Origin: Victivallales bacterium
GTDB taxonomy: Bacteria > Verrucomicrobiota > Lentisphaeria > Oligosphaerales > Oligosphaeraceae
Assembly (NCBI GenBank): GCA_017417585.1
Contig: JAFPYX010000094.1
Coordinates: 1 to 64,000 of the forward strand
Length of the DNA stretch: 64,000 bases
Direction of reading: 5' to 3'
The number at the start of each line of letters is the position of its first letter. The first letter of the stretch is position 1. The notes beneath the pieces are model-generated. The model did not search any database. It saw only the letters and a list, made by a program, of their open reading frames with translations, and was not told where the DNA came from. Positions 53,201-60,023 of the stretch are shown piece by piece. Both the position numbers and the translations under genes were made by a program.

Positions 53201-56154
53201 CCACCGCTGGCGCCATCGAGGTCCAAAGCGGGAAATTGGTCTTCACCCCGACGGCGAACTGGCACGGCGCCGTCACGGTGACCGCCGTGGCGCACTCCAC
53301 TGCCATCGCCGACACCGACACCGAAGTGGCCTTCACCATCACTGTGAACTCAGTGGACGATCCGCTGGCGCTGGCGCTGGTCTCCAATAGCCTGGTTGCC
53401 GTGGAAGGCGCCCCCTTGGGAGGCACCCTCGCCTTCACCGTCACAGACGTGGATGGCGGCAGATATCTGAACGAAACGGCCACGGTCGCGCTGGGCGGCA
53501 CCGAAACCATCATCGTGCCGGGAACGCTGAGCCATGGCGAGGCCACGGGCGAGGCAACCACCTACACCTTCACTCCGTCAGGCTCCGCCCTCCCCTATAC
53601 TGCGGTAGTTCATCCGGACACCTCCGAGACCTATGCCCTGACGCTGGCGGCCACCGAAGGAGAAGACGAATACACCTTGACGAACGCCCTGGATGTCACG
53701 GACACCGACCAGCGCATCACGGGCGTGGCCTTCGCAGTGAATGGCGAGTCGTCCGCATTGACGGTCAAGACCAACGCCGAATTGGTTGCGGAAGGCAGCG
53801 CAACAGACCCGGATGCGGAGGACACCGCCGCTGTCGGGACCTGGTGGTCCGAAGACGGTCAGGACTGGAGCGCGGTCCAGCCCGCGCTGGCCAAGGGCAG
53901 CATCATCTTCGCCAAGGGTGTGGCGAGCTCCAGCTTCGGCGACTACGAAGTGGACAGCAGCATCGTCGCCATCACCGTTGAAAACACTGCCCCGGAAGTC
54001 CCCACGGCCACAGGAAGCCTCAAGCTCATTCACGGAATCGCGACTACGGCAACCGCCACCTTCACCGCCACGGATGCGGACGGCCTGGCCGACCTGCGCG
54101 TCTCCGCAGATGGCAGCACCGCCGTGGACTCCTGCACGGTCAGCGGCACCGGCCCGATGGCGGGTTCCGCTTCCGTCAGCCTTTTGGATGGAGTCTACAC
54201 CCTCGACTACACTGTGCCGGAAGGCGTGATTGCCGCCGGAGAGGACTCTGACGACGTGGTCGTCTTCTATGTGACCGCCGCCTCCGCCGAGGACTTCATC
54301 GCGATTACGGTCCAGGTGAACTATGTCACGGATCCCCCGCCGGCGCTGGCGGCCGCCGGGGACTCCACGCTGGTCACTGTCGCGGAAGTCGATGCAGAGG
54401 GCAACCCCACTTCCTTCGCCTTGACCGTGAACGCATCGGACACGGGCGTCTATCCGGCCGGCGTGAGCGCCTGGTCCATCGTCGTCCCGGAGGGCTGGGG
54501 CTACGAAGCGGCCGGGCAGGATGTCGGCTCGGTGGATGCGGGCACGTGGGAGGGCTCGGCAACCTGGACCATCGCCACTCGCGGCTACGACACCATCGCC
54601 GGCAGCCCGCGCACGGCGTCCGGCGGGTTCGCCGTGACTGTCTCGGCGACCGACGCGCTGACCGGCGAAGAGGCTTCGCTGGAATTCAACATCACCGTCG
54701 AAGACACCGACCGGCTGCCCACCGCGCCTGCCGCAGTTGCGCCGAGCCCTGCCGTGCCAGTCCACGGAGATGCGATTGTGGCGGCGGCCTCCGGTGGCGC
54801 GGACGCGGACGGCGACGAAATCACCGGCTACGCCTACGCATGGTCCTACAGTGCGGACGGCGAGAGCTTCACCCCGCTGGACGAGACTTCCGCCGCCTTG
54901 AATGACACCGAGGCAATCAGGAAGGGCTACACCGTGAAGGTCATCGCCTACGCAGGCAGCAATCCCTACGGAGAAAATGAAATGTACTCCACAGAAGGGA
55001 CCGAGGCCTCGGTGGTGGTCGGCAACACCGCGCCCTGCTTCAGTGCGCTGGGCGACCAGACGGCCGCGGACACCACGGAAAGCCTGGAATATACCTGGAC
55101 CGTCGCCGAGAATTCTTCCGGCAACACGATGTGCGCCATCGCCACCGACGTGGATGCGGAGGACGGCGTGGACAGCCTGGCCTACGCGGTCAGCGCGATC
55201 GACGAAGGCGTCGGCGCTCTCGCGATTGACGCGGCCACCGGCGAGATTTCCTTCACGCCGGCCGCCGACTACAATACTGCCGAGACCGGCGACATCGTGG
55301 GCTTCACGGTCACGGTCACCGATGAAGACGGCGCGGCGGCCGTGAACACCGCGACTGTCACGCTGGTCATCACCGAGGTCAACAGCGCACCGGGCCTGGC
55401 CATTGAAGACCAGGAGGTGCTATTTGAGGACCTGGGCAGAGAGCTGAGCGTCACCGCCACGGCGACGATGGGCGAGAACGCGGACGCGCAGGAGCTCTCC
55501 GAGGCGAGTGCCGAGGTCATAGAGGATGCCGATGACATCTTCGCGGTCGCGCCGGCGGCCACCGTCGCTGGCAAGGATGTCACCGTGACCTATACCATCA
55601 AGGCCGACGCCACGCCTGGCGCCAGCGCGAAGGTGAAGGTCGCCATCCAGGACAACGGCACCACCAGCGGCGTGGCCGACCCGCATGAGGCCACCGCCGA
55701 ATTCACCATCACGGTGGATCGCCGTTGCGCCATCGCAATCCCGCTGACGAACGGCTGGAATCTGATTGGCATTCCGTTTGAGCTGGCGGATGAAAGCCTG
55801 GCGAGGCTGGCCGAGTACACCACGATGCGCTATGATGCGGAGTGCCAGTGTTTCCTGCCGGACACCGAGACCGTACCCGGCAAGGCATTCTGGCTCTACG
55901 AGTCTTCCGATGCGCCCGAACCGCTGGTGTTGTTTGGCATTCCGCTGGAGACCACCGCCGTCACGCTGGAGAAGGGCTGGAATCTGGTCACGCCGCTTTA
56001 TGGGACCAAGGATGCGGCGGCCCTGCCCGAAGGCGTGAGCGATGGCTGGCGTTGGAAAAATGGGGTGATATTCCATCTCTTCGCCGAGGAGCTGGCAGTC
56101 CCCGGCACGGGCTACTGGCTCCATTCCCCCATCCGTATGACCATCTGGGAATAG
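50287..56154 (+). CDS. Giant secreted C10 (streptopain-type) cysteine protease with thioredoxin-like and cadherin-like repeats
   Basis: 1955 residues with a signal peptide (NRLFSQFVFILVIALISLHA). Residues ~35-370 form a C10 peptidase: nucleophile Cys in SITGCVAVAISQLMKYHEW (~196), His in FPGHAFIADGL (~339), then HFNYGWGGLDDGWYLL. Next come fibronectin-like beta domains and a thioredoxin-like segment (~590-690: LDDAAAAANASGKLILMV, DSCSNTNYF). A chitobiase-type motif (ATLRYTTDGTTPTAASPVF) and at least six cadherin/Ig-like repeats (FTITVNSVDDPL-type ends) follow. The end is a paired KGWNL...FWLY/YWLH module, likely for surface attachment. Presumed extracellular degradation or adhesion. Confidence 0.85.
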   Translation: MMKSSFWNRLFSQFVFILVIALISLHAAEVGSEEVLTAARRWLSGNAVFQLEAPDAEPVSIGRLVSGSSAAFWQVNLSSGGYLIMTTDTALPPVVAFDPANAFNPDKTKPLGAMLDRQADLFQQELARPELRGNSFAAANQARWASLLSELRAFPEDDPSTIIRQPMLTTEWHQDLPYNFFCPSDPFDGERSITGCVAVAISQLMKYHEWPVAGNGTVTFSDNEGEITADLYADFSFPYHWSQMADEYDGTASIATALPVARLLTEAGTLVGADFELDGTSASSAHIHELLAQYLGYAQGTYGDSRQGYVGYCRQATLFSRIRTDMVEGRPAIVAFPGHAFIADGLGTEDGLDYYHFNYGWGGLDDGWYLLTDGTDGTIIVSATTNLMPRPIPAFDPISVEQPTSFTLSWAFPKRLTAQAFRLKRGTTVVSDAISGTARSYVLTGQSGTNSYTLEAKVDGVWQAASAPVTVTVKDAPTALPVITVESVLTSIDGEAATATVSSTNDLQSLTVSCSRPDILPADGIAISGSGATRTLTLTPDEDMFDNALLYLTAIDTAGNCVKKTLCLKVMEAEPLAWHTDLDDAAAAANASGKLILMVAGRDSCSNTNYFRHTVCESSAIKTFLLANYELWYCNVDFSNAWVPFTNGQGGYLPFIAVIAPEDVAAGKSLRYNLGPLNLDEAREFLGVKEVATPILSTGRTGYFLGSCTVTASCATPDATLRYTTDGTTPTAASPVFPDEGLTLTTDAVLSVRAFHDEQGASNTAVSRLFVLRELPEAAAVTSGYGITMCTLVSGTPWSLKKKTYHTSPSAMQSGAIGDEESTLLMAKVTGEGILTFYWKVSSEDGFDELSFAIDNVPQGDPISGIIGWVKKTYTISGAGDHFLSWIYSKDESNSDNQDCAWVDDIAWAPASHPVFEFQVASNAVFATDEDTALTISATDKNNFEALAWDDNALALVATTKVEFTDAVLADTTAGAIEVQSGKLVFTPTANWHGAVTVTAVAHSTAIADTDTEVAFTITVNSVDDPLALALVSNSLVAVEGAPLGGTLAFTVTDVDGGRYLNETATVALGGTETIIVPGTLSHGEATGEATTYTFTPSGSALPYTAVVHPDTSETYALTLAATEGEDEYTLTNALDVTDTDQRITGVAFAVNGESSALTVKTNAELVAEGSATDPDAEDTAAVGTWWSEDGQDWSAVQPALAKGSIIFAKGVASSSFGDYEVDSSIVAITVENTAPEVPTATGSLKLIHGIATTATATFTATDADGLADLRVSADGSTAVDSCTVSGTGPMAGSASVSLLDGVYTLDYTVPEGVIAAGEDSDDVVVFYVTAASAEDFIAITVQVNYVTDPPPALAAAGDSTLVTVAEVDAEGNPTSFALTVNASDTGVYPAGVSAWSIVVPEGWGYEAAGQDVGSVDAGTWEGSATWTIATRGYDTIAGSPRTASGGFAVTVSATDALTGEEASLEFNITVEDTDRLPTAPAAVAPSPAVPVHGDAIVAAASGGADADGDEITGYAYAWSYSADGESFTPLDETSAALNDTEAIRKGYTVKVIAYAGSNPYGENEMYSTEGTEASVVVGNTAPCFSALGDQTAADTTESLEYTWTVAENSSGNTMCAIATDVDAEDGVDSLAYAVSAIDEGVGALAIDAATGEISFTPAADYNTAETGDIVGFTVTVTDEDGAAAVNTATVTLVITEVNSAPGLAIEDQEVLFEDLGRELSVTATATMGENADAQELSEASAEVIEDADDIFAVAPAATVAGKDVTVTYTIKADATPGASAKVKVAIQDNGTTSGVADPHEATAEFTITVDRRCAIAIPLTNGWNLIGIPFELADESLARLAEYTTMRYDAECQCFLPDTETVPGKAFWLYESSDAPEPLVLFGIPLETTAVTLEKGWNLVTPLYGTKDAAALPEGVSDGWRWKNGVIFHLFAEELAVPGTGYWLHSPIRMTIWE

Positions 56155-56308
56155 TCTGCATTCGCATCAAAACCACCGAACTCGTCTGTCTGCGGGCGAG
56201 AAAGAACAGGGTGCTGGCCGCGCCGAAGCACGGCCAGCACCGCTCTCTGTATGGGGACGGAAAAACTGCCGGATCCTATTGGAAATTGTATCTTAATTTG
56301 CCTGTTTT

Positions 56309-56505
56309 CACAGCTGTCCGGTTAAAATTTGGGAATTATATCGTTAAGTTGCCTGATTTCCGGGACATCCGGGACATCCGGGACAAGGTAATCGCAAGCC
56401 ACTGTCGTCCCATTTATCCAAGTAGGCAACTTAAAGATATAATTCCCTAAAATTTCCCGCGAAACACGCAAAAAGCGCACGGCCTGTGCTGGCAGGCGAA
56501 AGTCT
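56309..56505. mobile_element. Family 1 element remnant, interrupted by a MITE
   Basis: Starts CACAGCTGTCCGGTTAAAA and continues, after the MITE, with CCCGCGAAACACGCAAAAAG and GCACGGCCTGTGCTGGCAGG, matching 30402-30478 of the complete copy. No right end was found, so this is a truncated copy; no target duplication can be defined. Confidence 0.75.
56331..56447. mobile_element. MITE, family 2 copy 2, with 8-bp target duplication
   Basis: 117 bases. Terminal inverted repeats GGGAATTATATCGTTAAGTT and (inverted) GGGAATTATATCTTTAAGTT. It is flanked by the exact 8-base direct repeat TAAAATTT at 56323-56330 and 56448-56455. The uninterrupted sequence GTTAAAGTTTCCCGCG survives in the paralogous element at 30414-30429, giving an empty-site comparison. 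Interior GGGACATCC is in tandem. Opposite orientation to copy 1. Confidence 0.92.
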
Positions 56506-56547
56506 CCCCTATTCCCTGCTTCGGCAATACTTTCCCAATGTTCTCAT

Positions 56548-56645
56548 GACTTCCATGACTTTCCGAGAACGGGCTTGCATTCCCCGCTTCTGCGCATTAA
56601 ATTTGAATGGGGTGGGTGGTCGGGGGAAACCCACCATCCATGAAA
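56548..56645. repeat. Dispersed repeat D, copy 2
   Basis: GACTTTCCGAGAACGGGCTT, GCATTAAATTTGAATGGGG and a GGTGGGT...ACCCACC stem, in the same order as 22046-22142. Confidence 0.7.
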
Positions 56646-56762
56646 GCCAATTCTGCCGCAGCACCCGTGCCCCGATCGCCGCCGCCAATGGGACAATTCA
56701 CGGATTCAGGCTACAGTATGGGAAAGAACCGACGATTCCCTTTTCTCAAAGAAATATTCACT

Positions 56763-59732
56763 ATGAACTCCCACAAGCTCTTCCTTCTCACGCTTCTGGC
56801 GTGCGCGTGGTTCTTCTCGCAAGGACTCTGGAACCAGACCGCGCGGTATGACTCCGTCCAGGCACTCGCCGAACATGGCACTTTCTGCATCGACGACTAT
56901 CTCCCCGACCCGGAGCACAACATCAACACCGGCGACTGGGCGCAAGCGGATGGGCACTACTATTCCAACAAGGCGCCCGGCACGATGTTCCTGGGCGCAC
57001 TGGTCTATGCGCCGCTCTACTGGGCAGAGCGCGTGATCCTCCGCCACGCTCCCTGTCCGCGCCTCCAGGCAGTGAACTTCTGGTGGGTGAACTTCTGGTG
57101 CAGTACCGTCCCGACGGCGGTGCTTGCGATGATTTTCTTTTTACTTCTGAAGAAATGCGGGGTGTCCCCGAACCGCTCGCTCTTCTGGTCGCTGGCACTG
57201 GTGTTCGCCACGCCGCTTTGGCCCTACGCCGGAGCGATGTGGGGGCATAACCTTGCCGCGGCGTTGCTGGCGGCGGCGTTTTTTTACTCGTGGCATGTCG
57301 CCGCGAGCACCGAACCACCCACCTCTCGCCTCTCACCACCCACCCCCAACCTCTCACCTCTCACCTCTCGCCTCTCACCTTTCCTAGTGGGTTTGTTCGC
57401 AGGGCTGGCAGTGGTCACGGACTACCTTGCCATCGCGGCAATCCCCTGCTTCGCGCTCTATTTCCTCCTCCAAAAACGCTGGAAGGAGTTCCTGCATTTC
57501 ACCCTGGGGGGCATTCTCCCGCTGTTCCTCTATTGCTTCTACCACTGGAAATGCTTTGGAAATCCCTTCCTTCCAGCGACTTTCTTCAATAACCCGGGTT
57601 TTCTGGATGCGGAGGCCGCCGGAGGCATCGTCGCCGGCTTCAACACCAATGTGCTGGCACGGCTGCTGATTGGAATGCCGCACGGCCTCCTCTGGTGCGC
57701 ACCGCTCTGCATCTTCGCCCTTCCCGGCTGTCGGGAACTCTGGCGGCGTGGTGGCGAACGCCGTGCGCTGGCGCTTCTTGCAGGAGGCTGGTTCCTGATC
57801 AGCCTCGCGCTCAACGCCTCCTTCAACGGCTGGCACGGTGGCAGCGGAATCGGTCCACGATACCTTCTGATTGCCTTCCCCGCCTGGGCGTTCCTCGCCG
57901 CTTCTGCGCCAATGCGCGAGCGCTGGCAACGCTGGACCGCAGTGGCACTGTGGCTCCTCTCCGCCGCCAACATGCTCGTGATCGCCAGCCTCTCGCCGCT
58001 AGCCTCCGAAATTCTCTTCAATCCCTACGCCACCTACTGGACATGGTTCCTGCATGGTTTCCGAAGTCTGCCCGCCTTCGCGCAAACCGTCCGACCCGTT
58101 TCACTAGGCACTCTCTTGGGCTTCCAGCCGTGGTCGGATGTGATAATACTATTGGGAGTAGGATTCTTCGCCGCCCGCGACAACGTGCTGAACAGCCTAC
58201 GCCTCGCTATCGCTCAAATTCGCTCAAATTCGCTCAAATTCGCTCAACAACACTGGCCAATTCTGCTGGCATTGGTGCTGCTCTTCGCCCTGCCATCGTA
58301 TATCGGACTGATGGGCGACGAGGCCTTGCTGCAGGCACACGCCTTCGAGTCCAACCGGATGCTCACATGGGCAAAGACCGGCCTGGTCGGTTCAGTGGGG
58401 CAGGCCTATGGCCCCATCGCCATCTGGTTCTACCAGCTTCTCCAGATGGTCACGCCGAATCCTATATATATTGTAGTACTGAAAACCCTCATCGTAGGGC
58501 TTTCCTCCCTGGCGATGCTTCGCTGTCTCGCACGACGGATGGTTATCCACGAACGGCTGCCCATGCTGCTTTTCCTGCTTGCGCCATACTGCTGGCACTG
58601 GACACGATGCCTCTGGGACAACGTCTTCCAGCTGCCACTCGAACTGGCTTCCATCACTGCGCTGATGGCATATCTTGACGACGAATGCCCCGCCCGCCGA
58701 CGGACGTTCCTGCTGGGTTCCTCGATCCTCTGCGGAATCCTGGCGGTCTGGCTGCACACGATGGCCCTGCCCTTCCTCGCCACCCTGCCCGTCTTCCTGC
58801 TGGTCGCGCACCGCGACCTCCTGCGCCGTGACTGGAAGCGCATCCTCGGCGTCGCCGCCGCCGGAAGCGTGCTATTGGGGCTCATCCTGATCCCGCGGCT
58901 CATTCAGACGCGGCAGGCTTTCGCGCAGCAGGACACCTTCAACCGCACCGCAAAAGTCTCCGTGTGGCAGGGCGCCAAGAACGCCTTCAACTTCCCGACA
59001 CTGCTTACCAGCGCGACCTTCGAGGACGACCAAATGACCACGCCAATCGCCGACTTCCCGTCACTCTGGAAACCGCTGTGGCGCACGCTTGGCTACGCTA
59101 TGCTCGCCGTGACCATCTGCCTACTGGCGGCAGGGGTGGTGACCACTTGGCAACTGCGCCGCGAACCTGACGGACAGATCGGCGTCTTCGCCATCGTCAA
59201 TATCGTGATGCAGATCCTTTTCGTTCTGGCGACGCGACTGCAGTTCTTTCCGCACTACCACCAGCCCGTGCTGATCAGCACGCTTCTGCTGGCGGCGTTC
59301 GGCGCATCCACCTTGATTGACCATAAGTCTGGACGCCTTGCCTGGCGCATCTGGTGCGCTCTGGGTGCCGTCTCCATAGTTGTATTCCTAAGCCACTTGG
59401 CACTCACCGGTGGACAGGACCGCCCACCCTACGGCATGACACTCCACGAGCAGTGGGGCACCGTCCATACCATCCAACGCCATGTTCAGTCGGGCGAGCC
59501 GCTACATATCGTCGCAAACACCTGGCAATATTCCAGCCTGCCCGTCTGCCTGGGGATTCTCTCCAATCTAGCACAGACGGATATCGCCGGACGCATTCCG
59601 CCGAATCAATCCAATGCCATGATGCTCCGACGGACCTGGGTGCTGGCAAACCCCGTGGAGGGCTGCGGCTTCCTGCGCATCGCCGACACCACCAATCCTA
59701 CTGCCCCAAAGGACATTCCCGTGGAGCAGTGA
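56763..59732 (+). CDS. Double GT-C-type membrane glycosyltransferase
   Basis: 989 residues from the ATG at 56763, with roughly 20 hydrophobic helices. It looks like two mannosyltransferase-type halves: residues 1-~480 contain the early Asp loop (RYDSVQALAEHGTFCIDDY) and GSGIGPRYLLIAFPAW; residues ~500-989 restart with a TM helix, then LMGDEALLQAHAFESNRM, VGQAYGPIAIWFYQLLQ and later helices, ending in a soluble domain with NTWQYSSLPV. It probably moves sugars from polyprenyl-phosphate donors in the periplasm. Two out-of-phase tandem arrays lie inside (57315-57384 and 58211-58250, the latter at the joint of the halves), so frame changes by slippage are possible. Confidence 0.72.
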   Translation: MNSHKLFLLTLLACAWFFSQGLWNQTARYDSVQALAEHGTFCIDDYLPDPEHNINTGDWAQADGHYYSNKAPGTMFLGALVYAPLYWAERVILRHAPCPRLQAVNFWWVNFWCSTVPTAVLAMIFFLLLKKCGVSPNRSLFWSLALVFATPLWPYAGAMWGHNLAAALLAAAFFYSWHVAASTEPPTSRLSPPTPNLSPLTSRLSPFLVGLFAGLAVVTDYLAIAAIPCFALYFLLQKRWKEFLHFTLGGILPLFLYCFYHWKCFGNPFLPATFFNNPGFLDAEAAGGIVAGFNTNVLARLLIGMPHGLLWCAPLCIFALPGCRELWRRGGERRALALLAGGWFLISLALNASFNGWHGGSGIGPRYLLIAFPAWAFLAASAPMRERWQRWTAVALWLLSAANMLVIASLSPLASEILFNPYATYWTWFLHGFRSLPAFAQTVRPVSLGTLLGFQPWSDVIILLGVGFFAARDNVLNSLRLAIAQIRSNSLKFAQQHWPILLALVLLFALPSYIGLMGDEALLQAHAFESNRMLTWAKTGLVGSVGQAYGPIAIWFYQLLQMVTPNPIYIVVLKTLIVGLSSLAMLRCLARRMVIHERLPMLLFLLAPYCWHWTRCLWDNVFQLPLELASITALMAYLDDECPARRRTFLLGSSILCGILAVWLHTMALPFLATLPVFLLVAHRDLLRRDWKRILGVAAAGSVLLGLILIPRLIQTRQAFAQQDTFNRTAKVSVWQGAKNAFNFPTLLTSATFEDDQMTTPIADFPSLWKPLWRTLGYAMLAVTICLLAAGVVTTWQLRREPDGQIGVFAIVNIVMQILFVLATRLQFFPHYHQPVLISTLLLAAFGASTLIDHKSGRLAWRIWCALGAVSIVVFLSHLALTGGQDRPPYGMTLHEQWGTVHTIQRHVQSGEPLHIVANTWQYSSLPVCLGILSNLAQTDIAGRIPPNQSNAMMLRRTWVLANPVEGCGFLRIADTTNPTAPKDIPVEQ
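57315..57384. repeat. Ten heptanucleotides inside the GT-C gene
   Basis: Units CCACCCA, CCTCTCG, CCTCTCA, CCACCCA, CCCCCAA, CCTCTCA, CCTCTCA, CCTCTCG, CCTCTCA, CCTTTCC. They encode a Ser/Pro/Thr/Leu loop (PPTSRLSPPTPNLSPLTSRL) between two TM helices. Seventy bases is not a multiple of three. Confidence 0.88.
58211..58250. repeat. Period-10 array inside the GT-C gene
   Basis: TCGCTCAAAT three times exactly and TCGCTCAACA once, at the junction of the two glycosyltransferase-like halves (IAQIRSNSLKFAQQH). A one-unit change would shift the frame. Confidence 0.9.
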
Positions 59733-60023
59733 TGGCTAGATAATCGAGTCCGGCTAGTTCGGCTAGCGCCCGCACGGGTACCCGATGTGCCACCGTTGTC
59801 AGCTGTTGCGGCGAAGCCATTCGCGAAAAACTATATTCCCTATGATGGCACTTAACTTAGCTGGTTTTTCAAGCGCAGGGGTATGGGGACGGCAGCTCCC
59901 GTAGAATTTGTAGAAGTGCAATCAGGTACCTTCTTGTGTAATAAAGCCTTAAGCTTTAAGCAAAAGTTCAGCTAGGCACCCTTGTGGGGGAACAAAGCGT
60001 TCCAGAAAAACTAGAACTCCTAG
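59733..60023. other. Intergenic region between convergent genes
   Basis: 291 bases: nonanucleotides CTAGATAAT, CGAGTCCGG, CTAGTTCGG, CTAGCGCCC (59736-59771), repeat G copy 2 (59928-59999) and CTAGAACTC, CTAGTTACT (60012-60029, running into the stop of the next minus-strand gene). Confidence 0.65.
59928..59999. repeat. Dispersed repeat G, copy 2 (inverted)
   Basis: CCTTAAGCTTTAAGCAAAAG and AGGCACCCTTGTGGGGGAAC match the reverse complement of 29073-29206 with scattered changes. Confidence 0.6.

Larger units (their letters stand above)
56155..56762. other. Intergenic repeat cluster
   Basis: 608 bases without a gene. It holds an 11-bp-stem hairpin (GGTGCTGGCCG...CGGCCAGCACC, 56211-56241) and a degenerate MITE end (GGAAATTGTATCTTAATTTG, 56281-56300). 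A family 1 element remnant (56309 onward) is interrupted by family 2 MITE copy 2, and repeat D copy 2 and a lone outer arm of the hairpin repeat (AATTCACGGATTCAGG, 56696-56711) follow. Confidence 0.7.

Noticed and set aside
49649..56447. Classical composite transposon
   Set aside because: The flanking elements are MITEs without transposase, and the right copy has its own target duplication, so independent insertion explains it better.
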